Origin: Nephrocerus scutellatus
Lineage: Eukaryota > Arthropoda > Insecta > Diptera > Pipunculidae
Reading direction: 5' to 3'
NCBI GenBank assembly: GCA_947095585.1
Contig: OX352761.1
Coordinates: forward strand, 27,681,777-27,745,776
DNA length: 64,000 bases
A program made the translations under genes and the position numbers. Positions within the stretch are counted from its first letter, which is position 1, and every line of letters starts with the position of its first letter. Positions 21,795 through 32,205 of this stretch are shown piece after piece. The notes under the pieces are model-generated. The model ran no database searches. It saw only the letters and a list, made by a program, of their open reading frames with translations, and was not told where the DNA came from.

Positions 21795-22097
21795 TATATT
21801 GGCCGTGTTTTTTAAGTAATCGGAGAGATAAAAAATTTATTGCTCAGAGTCTTCTTTTTTACTCTCCGATTATTCTCGGATTTAATCTTTTTACTCGGAA
21901 AAAATATACAGAACATTTTTTTGACAGCTGAAGTTGTTTCTTTCTTTAAACATGAGACATGTCGACTACTATGGATCATTCAGATGAGAAATAAAACTTT
22001 TCTCTGGTACTAAAAAACAGCAGATTTTTTTTTGATCTGACAGAACTGATCAGAAAAAAAGTCAGATATCTCGGATTTCTTTCTCCGACAAAAAAAA
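21795..22097 (+). mobile_element. MITE family A relative, about 300 bp
   Basis: The left end GTTTTTTAAGTAATCGGAGA and the right end, read inward on the minus strand as GTTTTTTTTTGTCGGAGAAA, are imperfect inverted repeats. Inside are CTCTCCGATTATTCTCGGAT and GATCTGACAGAACTGATCAG. It is related to 531-668 and 31385-31642. Confidence 0.5.
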
Positions 22098-22769
22098 ACG
22101 CCCAATAGCGTGTCTCAGACGATTGACATGATCCGCGTTGGCTTGAAAAGTACAACTTTTCACTTTAGTTAATTGAGCATATTAAGTAAAGAGAATGTTC
22201 GATTGGTATTCTACACTTCAGATAAATGTCAATGTTACTCATCTGAAGTAACTACACGAGCACCTCTTCAATTATTTCAGTTGCCTATTTCTCCCAATAT
22301 TTAACTGAAGTATATAGTTTTTAATCGAAAGGCCTCTTCACCTCTTTTACTTTAGCTACTAAATTAGTTAATTCAGTCCAATCGAACGCGGCTTTGTTCG
22401 CATGTTCTGGCATTCGCCTCACATTAGCGATCATGTACATGTTGTTGCAGCGAACATTGATCGTTAAATAACGCTATGGCAAGCAACATTGAAATTTTTT
22501 GTCCGCCATAATTCACGTCCTGACCACCATGCAATAGTTTTTAGAATGAAAAATTGTATGGCGATGGGACTACATTGTCTCAGACGATAGATATGTTGGC
22601 ACAACATGAGAAATAAACAAAATATTTTGAATTCAAGCGATCATGTTGGCCAAAACTTGCGAAGAGCCCCTCACACGAACAAATACTCAGGACATATATG
22701 TTACAATTTTATAGTATTTCGAGAAACTTGAGTGCCTCAGAGAGCTAGACATAAGCACTCCATATGCAA

Positions 22770-23402
22770 TAGGTATGTTCCAGTACTTTTTGTAGTAAAA
22801 ATTACCAAAACTGACATAAAATCTCTGAGAGAAAGCAAGCATACAAAAATACGGGAACGCTCAGACCACAAAATTGTTGGTTTGGTAGAAACTGTCAATC
22901 TCTTACGCCATAATTCAACATTCACAAGTAAGTTAGTCATGTGGCTTTCTTTTGGTAGAAAAAGTGCAAAAACACTGCACTTAATTTCCCAAAAGTGCAC
23001 TCGTTTTGTTTGCTTATGTTACAACTTCACAATGAAAACATTTGTTATCATTCTTATCGTCATCGTGGCATTTGTGCGACCATTTCGACGCAAATTCACA
23101 TATAGAACATGTGAGCGCACAGTTTTTTTTTCGCTTAGCGCCAAAAATTAGTCGACTTGACTAAGAAAGTGTAGAAAAAAACGAACGCCACATAAGCTCG
23201 TTGTCAATTCGTTTTTGACAGAATGTTCACATGTTACTCACAGACATTTTTGTAGTAAAAGCCGGTAAAATTGCATGGAGGAAACTTTTTCTCTATTTTC
23301 CACTCTCTTTTACCACATTTTTGAGTACGGGAACGCTTTTGAGTAAAAAGTGGTAAAAATTAGCAATAATTAATACTACTTTTTGAGTAAGGGAACAGAC
23401 CT
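22770..23402 (+). mobile_element. MITE family B, about 633 bp
   Basis: The left end AGGTATGTTCCAGTACTTTT and the right end, read inward as AGGTCTGTTCCCTTACTCAA, are inverted. Near the right end lie GAATGTTCACATGTTACTCA and GAGTACGGGAACG, shared with the fragment at 663-785. The long frames inside show no protein motif. Confidence 0.55.
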
Positions 23403-23405
23403 AAT

Positions 23406-24634
23406 ATAATCCATTGTTGAGCTCGTCGTTTCTGTAAAAAAATGGTGCCTGTTAGCTCCGACCTCCGACGCACGACTGGAGTTTACTCCTTAAGATTCGA
23501 TTTTCATATATAAAAAAACGTTTTTTTTTTCTTTTTAGTTTTTTACACGCGCCACAGGCCACGCGTTATAAATTATGCCACCGCAAGCCGAACCAATTCT
23601 TTTAAAACAAGACTCATCAAATTCTGACTTGTAGAAGAAGCTGATTAACAAATCAAGCGTTAACAAATCGTCACGTGCCGTGTTTGGCGAAGTGTAACTG
23701 ACATCACTTTTCCATGCATTACACGCGCCACACACGGCGCGTGATGATTTTTTAACACTCGATTTCATTCCCAATATTATTTGTGTATATGTGTATATGT
23801 ATATGATTTCTCTCTAATTGGACTTTGAATTTTTTCCATTTCAGATTTCGGATTTCCTCATTTCCATCACCAACGTAACAACGGCATTTAAAAGCTTCAA
23901 TCAAGCAGTGTAGACTGAAATCGCACTTGTTCTAAATGAAAAACATAAAAATTGCTTCGGTCAAAATGAAACATTGCACATTTTACCAAATCATCCCGAT
24001 TACAATTACTACATAGAATAAAAAACATAGACGGGTAAAATACATATTAATAGAGTAGCATATTTGATTTTAAAAGATATTGCTGTATTTTAAAGTTTAT
24101 AAGACAAAAACGAGCCATCAAGTCGATGGCAATATTCTTTTAACACACGTAGAAAAAATCTTGCCTTTTATTAATAATTTATTTATATGCTTTTCTTTTG
24201 TTAAATTCGAATTTTTGCATTTTGCTTTTTTATTAAATTGCTTTTTTAAATATTAATTAAAAGAAATACGAACACTATCGAGAACGGCTGATCTCGGGAA
24301 ACTCAATAAACAAAAGTTTCTTGTCGTTGTTGTCGGCGCAACCGACAAGCGTTTATTGTCAGATTTAAAAAAAAAATTTCTTTTGAAAAAAAAAGTGTTG
24401 GAATGATTTAAATTGAAAAAAATGTGGCTTTGCTGATATTTTTTAATCCTCAAAAGTGAAATCAAATACAATACGTTAATTGAGAAATTGGCTATAAAGT
24501 CGGACTCTCGTCACTCCGTCGCAACATATATAAAAAAAATCGAGCCGTAATTTTTCGGCTCGGCTGCCAAAAAAGTAGCTACACAAAATAAGATAATAAT
24601 TTTTGTGAGTTGGTTGTATAAATACGGAAGGAAA
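23406..24634. other. Upstream of the candidate gish start exon
   Basis: AT-rich, with GC-containing patches such as the paired ACACGCGCCAC motifs near 23550 and 23722. It may hold 5' UTR and promoter sequence for the + strand exon at 24635. TATAAATA at 24617-24624 is only about 15 bases ahead of the ATG, too close to be its core promoter. Confidence 0.35.
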
Positions 24635-24669
24635 ATGCAGCGGCGCGAGGGACGTGACAGACAGACCAG
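24635..24669 (+). CDS. gish: Candidate first coding exon of casein kinase I gamma (gish-like)
   Basis: An ATG at 24635 opens MQRREGRDRQT and runs into an AG|GTGAGT donor at 24669/24670, leaving two bases of a codon (phase 2). The kinase exon at 55449 begins with one base that completes the codon, so joining them gives [22 protein letters not shown] without a frame break. It is short, so chance is possible. Support is the strong donor, exact phase, same strand, and a basic/polar leader that fits a disordered CK1-gamma N-terminus. The implied intron is about 30.8 kb. Other 5' exons may exist. Confidence 0.5.
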
Positions 24670-25079
24670 GTGAGTTTTGCCTAAATAACCAACTGAACAA
24701 AACATAACTAAAATTATACTATTTCCGGGAAATAACAAAACATTCTGTTTTACTAAACTTAAGTTCCAATCAATCCATTTTTCTTATCCGCTATTATCCA
24801 TGTTATTATCAACAGTTCTCAGCCATCTTAGAAAACTAAAAACAATAACAAATATTTAATTCAATATTTTTGTGTGTTTCCGTTATTGATACCTATGTCT
24901 ATCAATAACGGAAATACATAGTTATTTCGATTTGCACATGTCTCCACTTTTGAGGAACTAGGTGCGTTTTGTTTTTGTGTTTGCGTTTAATTTCTCCAAA
25001 AGTATTTTTTTAATTTAAAAGTGCTACGTGGCAAAACTTTCTGCCCCCGCATAGCTACTCAAATTGTTTAACAGCGTGC

Positions 25080-25760
25080 AAAACGAAGTTGATATTTACC
25101 AACCGATTTTTATGAAATTCTCAATGTATATTATTGGCAGGTGGAGGGTGGTTATAGGCTATAGTACATCCCCTTACCCTTCCATATAGTTATGAAATGT
25201 AAAATGTCAATATCAGCCACATTTTCTATAAATTTTATAAACATGTGTATCTCCAATGGAAAACACTTTTTGTAAAAATTTTGAACACCCCGGGCCGCAG
25301 GGTCATGGGGCCCCAAAAATTATTTTTAAAAATTAGCACGATTTTTCTTAAATTTTATATACGTGTGTATCTCCGATGGACAACACTTTTTGCAAAAATT
25401 TTGATGGCCAGGGTCGTGGGGCCCGATAAAAAAATTAACCCGAATTTCTTCAAATTTTATACACATGTGTATCTCCGATTGACACATTTTTTTAAAAAGT
25501 TTTTGGAGTGAACGGGACCTGAGGCCCGAGGGGTGCCCATATAAATTTTTTAAAAATTAGCTTGCTTTTCTTCAAATTTTTAACACATGTGTATCACTGA
25601 TGGACAAAACTTTTTGTAAATTTGTTGGAGTGATCGGGCCCTGAGACCCGTGTAGTGTCCATGTACATTTTTTAAAAAATAAGCCCGGTTTTCTTCAAAT
25701 CTTAAACACATACCTATCTCCTACTAGAGTATTCACATAAAAAAATTTAATTTTAATGGG
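25080..25760 (+). mobile_element. Tandem-unit repeat family (T), piece 1
   Basis: A Helitron-like start (CCGATTTTTATGAAATT, ATATTATTGGCAGGTGGAGG, GGTTATAGGCTATAGTAC) leads into four units spaced about 104-126 bases, each with ACATGTGTATCTCCGATGG, ACACTTTTTGTAAAAATTT and a GGGCCC-type core. It is non-coding. It links the T family to the Helitrons at 12594 and 17448, which share the GGCTATAGTAC and TTATTGGCAGGTG motifs. Confidence 0.65.
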
Positions 25761-26084
25761 TTCTTTTTTTTCATAGTACTTTGAGTTTCTGTATACCACA
25801 GCTACAAATAAATGAAATCCATCGGTTTTTCGGTATTATAAAATTCTTTATGGACTATACCAAAAGACATGCAGTAATTTGTATGAGTAGCTGTTGCATT
25901 TTTTTTTTTTTTAAAAAAACTCAACTTCAATTTTAATTATGAAATGTAAATATTTTTTTTTAAAGTTTAAGTTTTAAGAGTAAGTTAAACAAAAATTTAT
26001 AAAAGCCCAAGCCTTTTTTTTATATAAAAATGCATGTTTAATACAGTTTTTAAAATTGTATATCTATTATAAAACTACTGTGGG

Positions 26085-26415
26085 AATGTGTGTACGCTAA
26101 GACTGCAGTAAATAACAAAATTATTTTCTTTATTAACACACTAGTGTGGATAGTGCCTACTTAGAGTATGTCATAACGTAGGAAACAGTCACTTTCGTCT
26201 ATTGTCCTGTGAAAAACTCTATTAGACTAAATAGGTTATAAGCTATGGCACCCCCCCATCCCTTAACAGTTTTAGAGGGAATGTAAAATGGTAATATCAA
26301 CCACATTTACAAACCGATTTTTATGAAATTTTTAATGTATATTATTGGCAGGTACAGAAAGAGTTTAGGCTTTAGTGCAATGGATATGTATATGGGTATC
26401 AAAGCGCCTAGAATA
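26085..26415 (+). mobile_element. Helitron-like fragment
   Basis: It contains GAATGTGTGTACGCTAAGAC and CTGCAGTAAATAACA (shared with 12490 and 27890), then CAACCACATTTACAAACCGA and ATATTATTGGCAGGTACAG shared with 25100-25160 and 18000-18170. No terminus is clear. Confidence 0.5.
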
Positions 26416-27066
26416 TTTAGCTATTCCGAATAAAGGACACTAAAGTAGCTGCGATAAGACAGAAGTTATCACGAGCATAATTGAACAAAGCAAATAATTT
26501 TGGAGTAAAAAAACCCATATAAAAAAATTTTTCAAATAATTTTTCTAATTGCAGAACCACATGTGTGCAAATTTTTAATAAAATCGGTTTAATATTAAAG
26601 AAATTTATATGTCTCCGTCTCTGGGGTCCTATTACTTCCATGTGCAACGTTTAAAAAAATCAGGTTATTCAGGCACTTCGTACCCTAATTCAAATTTAAA
26701 AAAATGTGTAGGTAACCGTTTGCAAAGATCCCGTTCCAAAATATGACGCGATCGTATAAAATTGTTGGGCTTGATTAAATTAAGACACCGCGTAAAGGCG
26801 CTTTTGTTATATTTTCCTTATTTAGCATATACAACATCTCGATCACTCGATTGGGTAAGCCATTAAAAAGTAATTGAGTAACTTACAGACGTACCAACAG
26901 TTATACATATAAAGACTAGATTATCATTTTCTAGTTAAAACTTTCGATACATATCAAATTTTATTTAAATTTATATTAAACTAGCAGAAATACCCGGCGT
27001 TTCCCGGATGCCCCATCCTACAGACCCGCCTAGCGACCAACCGCCTACTGACCACCCACGTTTTAT

Positions 27067-27290
27067 ACAGGGTCTCCCATAATTCGTCAACGATGAAATG
27101 ATTCTTGGGTATATTCTAAAAAAATCGTTCTATCGTTATCGTCAGGGTCTATCTCTAATGTTGACATCATTTATCGGGGATTTAAGAAGAAGCTTACTTT
27201 GGTGTACCCTAACCCATGTCAACGGAAATTGGTCTCTTTATACTAATTGTAGAAACTTCGTTTAGAACTTTTTTTTAGAAGAAATACCAG
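27067..27290 (+). mobile_element. Short Tc1/mariner-type non-autonomous element, copy 2
   Basis: It begins ATACAGGGTCTCCCATAATT, with ATGATTCTTGGGTATATTCT, TTTATCGGGGATTTAAGAAG and AGAAACTTCGTTTAGAAC following. It is the reverse-complement partner of 3571-3791 and is non-coding. Confidence 0.55.
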
Positions 27291-27699
27291 CTTTGTAACT
27301 GCATTTAAATAAAGTTGATATCTTGTTTGAGTCTTCCAATTTGAGATATCCAATTTCTACTCCTGTTCTATTTTTCTTGCCCATGCTAATTTTTGACTTT
27401 GAGGTCAATTTTTCCACAATAATAAAAATAAAAATCAACAACTTTGCGGAAAACCCTATAGATTTTATGATACTGCAACAGGAAAAATTTCAAAAAAGGG
27501 TTTTTTTGATTTAAGCTCCAAATGCTATGAATAAGAAATGATTTTTATTTTATGTGTGTACTTTAAGTGTCCTTGGTTTCGTATGCGTGCTGGAGCCCGT
27601 TTTTGGATTTCACTGCGAATATTTATTGATGCTAACTGCTGCCTCACTTTTGATGACGCTTTGAGAATGCGCTTTTTTAATTCACTTAGAGTTGCTATT

Positions 27700-27990
27700 T
27701 CAGTTGGATAATAGTATTTTACATAACGAGCAAGGAAAGTGGAGTTTATCATGCGAGGTCGAAGCTTGACAATCGGCAATCTAACGAGCACGATGAGCAC
27801 TTTTCTGCGAGTAATGTTCGCTATTTTTCACACTTCCAAACCGGTTTTACTGCTAAATCGAGAGAGAAGCAGAAATGTGAGAATGTGTGTTCGCTGTGAC
27901 TGCAGTAAATAACAAAAGAATTTAATATGATAAGATAACTAGAGTGTGTAAGGGCTACTTTCGAAGCTAGTTATAGCGTATGAAATAGTC
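27700..27990 (+). repeat. Dispersed repeat, copy 2 (pair with 12240-12592)
   Basis: It shares CATAACGAGCAAGGAAAGTG, ACGAGCACGATGAGCACTTT, GTGAGAATGTGTGTTCGCTG and GGCTACTTTCGAAGCTAG with copy 1. The element boundary was not determined. Confidence 0.55.
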
Positions 27991-28054
27991 ACTTTCGTCT
28001 ATGGGGGTGTGAAAACAAGTTCTTTCATGCTTCATGCTTACAAATACTGTAAGG

Positions 28055-28215
28055 TCAAGAGATCTTGCAGGCCAGTGAACGATTACCGTACTCTTCCTCT
28101 TGCCAAATCTTTACCTCTCGACCATAGTGGGCTGGAGCACAATCATGTTGGAAATAGGATGATGAAGCTAGTTGAATCAGTGGAATTTCCTCCAATAGTT
28201 CTGGTAAATTATTTC
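28055..28215 (-). pseudogene. Mariner-like transposase fragment (second catalytic Asp region)
   Basis: The minus strand encodes NNLPELLEEIPLIQLASSSY then FQHDCAPAHYGREVKIW, closing at a stop in KIS*. QHDCAPAHY is the conserved block around the second catalytic aspartate of insect mariner-like transposases. No other part of the gene is present nearby. Confidence 0.6.
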
Positions 28216-28229
28216 GCATATATAGTTTG

Positions 28230-28800
28230 TAACTGCTGTATTGTTACCAAAAGTAGTTAGTTAGCATAGATAGTGCAATTCGAATCCTAAGAATAATTGC
28301 AATGTACATACTGCATACTAAAAATAGGCACTGAATTAGAATTAAGCAATTTTGTATGGCATACTTTTAGAGTTTAAGATTATTCGAAATGTAACCGCCT
28401 TTAAGTTTAAGTCATTATGTACGGTTTGAGCGGTTTGCCCGGTTTTTGTAAAAGAACATGATAGTACATGTATATGTATATGATTACATATGAATATCGT
28501 TAGTTGTAAATAAGGCCACAAATATCTGGTCTTTTCTCGATATTTCTGGCTATAAGATTGGAAGTTTATGGAAACTTTTCAATGAGTATAAAAGGTGGCC
28601 TTTGCTTCAGAGGATTCATTAGTTATTTGGAATTCAACTAGTCAAGTTGTAAAAGTTCTTTCAAAGTAATGCGACTACCTCCTAAGAGAAATATAGTGAA
28701 ATACAAGTGTTGTTGTAATAAGTGTTTTTTTTACTGTTTGTTAATTAAAGTTAATATTTGTAAATTAATAAACTTGTGTTGTGTTTTGTTTGCAAAATCC
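28230..28800 (+). mobile_element. Possible solo LTR
   Basis: A TATA box (GTATAAAAGG near 28587) is followed about 30 bases later by an initiator-like ATTCATTAGTT, then AGTCAAGTTG and a downstream AATAAACTTGTG poly(A) signal. This layout, TATA-initiator-short R-poly(A) without coding sequence, is typical of an LTR of a Gypsy-like element. Terminal TG/CA and target duplication were not resolved, so a host promoter remains possible. Confidence 0.3.
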
Positions 28801-30104
28801 TTTACGAACTCGAAAGTCTAAAAATCGTAAAAATATGTACAAGTACATTTATAAACGTTGATAGATGTGTGATTCGCACAGATCATTCAATACCTTTATG
28901 TTCGCATCAACCAACAACCACCTGATGTCTTCTACTAGTCACAACCACTTTTCATTGGAATCGGTTGACAATGAATGCGTGATCAATTTTACCTGCCAAC
29001 AACTCACATTCTTTACTAGCTGATGGCAACTCGCACGTAAGTTACACTACTACTACTACTCTACTTGGCTACTCTGCCAAGAACAATTACACAAAGGTGA
29101 ATGCCTTTTTTGTCGACGTCGTCGTTGTCGTTGTTGTACGAATGTACGGGTATCCTGATTATTTTATTTTTAACTTTAAAGCAAAAATATTTAAGCGTGG
29201 GATATATGAGAAACTTTAAATTAACAATAAATTTTTATGCTTCTGGTTTAGTTCATACTTAATGTTAATTATAAAGTTATTGCTATTAATAATTAGAATA
29301 TTTTGAAATAATCAACTTGTTTTTTTTTTTAAATGTTAATAAAATGGTTTTGGCTAGCTCATCATGTAGTAACACCAGCAGCACTCTAGAACTGACAGTA
29401 GCAAAAAAATACTCGGGGTTAGCTTGAACATATTTTTCTTTTCTTTCTTTAAGCTTTTGAGGTGATGAAAAAGATGATAGAATAGGCAAAATCCCATTTT
29501 TATTAAATTGCGATTTGTTATTTGACTGATCCCAGCCTGTTTTTAGTATTTCCCACGCATTCTTAAACACGCTGTATATGCTTTGCTTTCTTACTGAAAG
29601 CATAGAACGATAAGTACATAGGGTATTTTTCTTTCACAAGAAGTTGGTCAAATTCAAAATTTAATTTTTCGGTCAATTTTGGGCCAGTTTGCACACCACT
29701 TTTAGTTTTGCACACCAATTTCTTCTTTTTAGGTTCTTACTCTCTTTAATTCTCTGTTGCTTTGAATTGTTCCATAATCACGAGTAACGCTTGATTTACA
29801 TTTGTGACGTGCGAGAAAAAATTAGCAGGACGGCTGTTAAATTGAAATTGTAGTCAGCCAGACGAGACAAGTAGTATATTTTTCAATTTTGATAAAATAA
29901 CTATAAGATTCGCAGAGTGTCAATCTCTTATGGCTTCGGCCCGCTCATTTTCTCTCGCACGGCTATCGCTATAGTCTAAATTTAAATTCATAAGACTGGT
30001 ATGACAACATGCGTATTAAATGCGTCATTCAAGATTTTTATTCAGTAGACGTATTAACACGTTTCCATAACCTGCTTGTATGGAGTTAGTCTTTCGCGTC
30101 TAGT
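28801..30104. other. No gene recognised; short trinucleotide runs
   Basis: It contains (CTA)n near 29045-29065 and GTCGTCGTTGTC near 29118-29135, and otherwise AT-rich intron-like sequence. A patch near 29935-29990 (CGGCCCGCTCATTTTCTCTC, ATAGTCTAAATT) has a reverse-complement relative near 62270-62330. Confidence 0.4.
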
Positions 30105-30108
30105 TAAG

Positions 30109-30275
30109 AAAATGGCACGCTAACTCTTAGAGTTTCTATGAACAGAGTAGAGTTAATTTGACAGATGCGTTGTAGTTTCTTACAAATGAAATGTCACAAA
30201 CCTAACTCGACTACTCTAGTTTTGTGGACGTTATATGGATTTAACGAAATTCAACTCTAGTTAGCGTGTCCACGC
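30109..30275. mobile_element. MITE-like segment with inverted ends
   Basis: The left end GGCACGCTAACTCTTAGAGT and the right end, read inward as GTGGACACGCTAACTAGAGT, are imperfect inverted repeats about 165 bases apart. It is non-coding. Confidence 0.5.
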
Positions 30276-30579
30276 ACATAAATCTAGGTGAAAACTGGGT
30301 TAACTAATTCATGGAAACCTAGTATATGATATAGAAACATCATCACAACTACTTCAAGTTCTTCAATTGCCGACATTACGAAAAGTAATATGGAAATGTA
30401 CTTTAAGTTTCGTATTAATTAAAAAATGTGTAGATGGGAAGCTGAGAAAATTATTCTTAGTTAACGTGCAAAAGAATCGAAAAAACAAAACAGAACAGAA
30501 ATATGATAATACCAACGTTTTAGGAAACGTAAAGAAGGACTAACATAGCCCAGCAATTAGAATGACATTAAAATTTACG

Positions 30580-31008
30580 AACTCATGATTTTTTCAGATT
30601 TACCTATTACCGTATCCCTTGAGTCAGAAAAAGCGAAAATAAAAAAATCTCTGCCTGTCTGTATGTTTTCCCTCTACAGCGCAGATGGCTGAACTTATCG
30701 GAATGAAAATTCGTATTTAAGCTTTTTACATAAATTGTGAGGTGCCAGATGGTTTTGACGGAAATCTGACAGCCAGAAGTGACAGTTTACTTAGATAGTT
30801 TTTAGAGTTTTTGCAAATAACTCAAAAAGTATATAGAAATCTGTTAAGTGCAAAAGAAATTTAAACAAAAAACAAAAGAAAAAAAATAAAAAAAAACAAA
30901 AGAAAAAAAAATAAAAAAAAAACAAAAAAAATGTAATATACATTTACTGAAGATTCCGGCCCCACCCGTAAAAGAAAGTCGTGTTGTGCCCACACCTCCA
31001 TTTTTAAA
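30580..31008 (+). repeat. Repeat family G, copy 1
   Basis: It shares, in order, GAGTCAGAAAAAGCGAAAAT, TTTAAGCTTTTTACATAAAT, GTGACAGTTT, TTTGCAAATAACTCAAAAAG, AATATACATTTACTGAAGAT and CGTAAAAGAAAGTCGTGTTG with 34245-34630. A 3' part recurs at 35398-35580. It includes an A-rich tract at 30860-30930 and is non-coding. Confidence 0.65.
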
Positions 31009-31009
31009 T

Positions 31010-31380
31010 TCTCTATATTAACTTCGCGTGCCCGTTCTGGCTGGCTGGCTGGTGGGCAGAATCTTGTGATCAATTTTTAACACACTTTCTAAAGTCCGAT
31101 TTTATTCAAACTTTGCACACATGTGTATTTCCGGAAAAAACACTTTCTATTAAAATTTGGGTGCCATCGTCCGTCTCACGCGACACGCGTCATACGCGGA
31201 ATATAAAAAGTACTCGATTTTCTTCAAATGTTATACATTTCTCCGACGGACAACACTTTTTGGAAGTGATGGGGCACCGTAGTCGGAGGGCTTCCATACA
31301 AATTTTTTTTAGAAATGGACCCAATTTTCTTCAATTTTTATACACATATGTATCTCGAATTTAAACGAGAAATTTTAATT
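31010..31380 (-). mobile_element. T-family repeat, piece 2 (minus)
   Basis: It begins on the plus strand with CTATATTAACTTCGCGTGCC, a GGCT-rich block and GTGATCAATTTTTAACACAC, then two or three units with CACACATGTGTATTTCCGG and TTTTCTTCAAATTTTATACA. It is inverted relative to pieces at 36 and 47 kb. It directly follows family G copy 1. Confidence 0.6.
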
Positions 31381-31384
31381 TTTA

Positions 31385-31642
31385 TGGGCTGTTTTTTTTT
31401 TTTTTTTTTTTATGTCGGATTCTCTGATCAGATCTGTCAGTTTAAAAATATTATTTGTTGTGTTTTTTTATTATCAGATAAAGGTTTTATTTTTCACCTA
31501 AATGCTCCACAGTAGTTGACAGTATAGGAGAATTATCGGGTAAAAAAAATCATAGAGAAAAAATATTTCTCGGAGAATGAGAAAAAAAAACAGATAGGAA
31601 TTCAGACAGTAAATTATCTCTCAGATTACTCCGGCATAAAAA
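31385..31642 (-). mobile_element. MITE family A, about 258 bp
   Basis: The right end, read inward, is GCTTTTTTTATGCCGGAGTA, followed by ATCTGAGAGATAATTTACTG. The left end is GCTGTTTTTTT then TATGTCGGATTCTCTGATC. These are imperfect inverted repeats. The interior CTCCGAGAAATATTTTTTCT (minus) matches 531-668. Confidence 0.55.
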
Positions 31643-31901
31643 AAGCAAAGCTATAGAGAATTTAAAAACAATGCTTGACTTTCATTTAAAACTGATGGCA
31701 GTGTTGTGACTCTGTTGTTCCAAATGTGTTCAACGTTTTAGTTTATACTGTTTCTGTCTCTTAATATAGGTCTAGTTTTCTCATTTCTTTTACATGTAAT
31801 GTAGATGTAGTTGCAATAAAATAATCGACCAGTGTTGCCAGAAAAAAAACGAATGAAAACATCAAAAATGTCAATTACTGAAAAGCCTAAAAGCAGTAAG
31901 T

Positions 31902-32110
31902 GTGGGCGCCGTGGCTCAGTGGATAACTGCATGACTGCTGAGCAGGAGGTTAGGGCTTCGAATCCCAGAAATACCGAAAGTATTTTTCACAATGTCACAC
32001 CTCTCGCGAACATTTGACAAACGTCCGAGAGTAATAAATTGTCACGGAAATCTTCTCAATTCGCCTTTCGGATACGACATTGAATTACGGTTCCTTCCAT
32101 GCCATGAGAA
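31902..32110 (+). mobile_element. tRNA-derived SINE
   Basis: The head GTGGGCGCCGTGGCTCAGTG holds box A at 31912-31922, and box B (GCTTCGAATCC) ends at 31965. The body TCCGAGAGTAATAAATTGTC and TCCTTCCATGCC matches the other SINE copies in order. The 3' hairpin end is missing, because a T-family repeat starts at about 32105. Confidence 0.72.
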
Positions 32111-32205
32111 GTGGGCTAAAAATTGATCAGAAAATCTGACCAGCCAGCCAGCCTGCCAACCAGCCAGCCACGTGCACGCGAAGTTAATATAGAGAATTTA
32201 AAAAG
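32111..32205 (+). mobile_element. T-family end block
   Basis: GGGCTAAAAATTGATCAGAA, then CCAGCCAGCCAGCCTGCCAA, GCACGCGAAGTTAATATAGA and GAATTTAAAA. This is the standard right-hand block of the T family, without the tandem units. Confidence 0.6.

Noticed and set aside
22732..23151. 139-codon plus-strand frame
   Set aside because: It overlaps a MITE with inverted ends, shows no domain and has a biased composition; not a gene.
24617..24624. TATAAATA as promoter of the candidate gish start exon
   Set aside because: It is only about 15 bases from the ATG. A TATA-driven start would fall beyond the ATG.
31902..31975. Functional tRNA gene
   Set aside because: Boxes A and B are present, but acceptor-stem pairing is not evident and the unit continues into a body shared with five other copies. 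It is a SINE.
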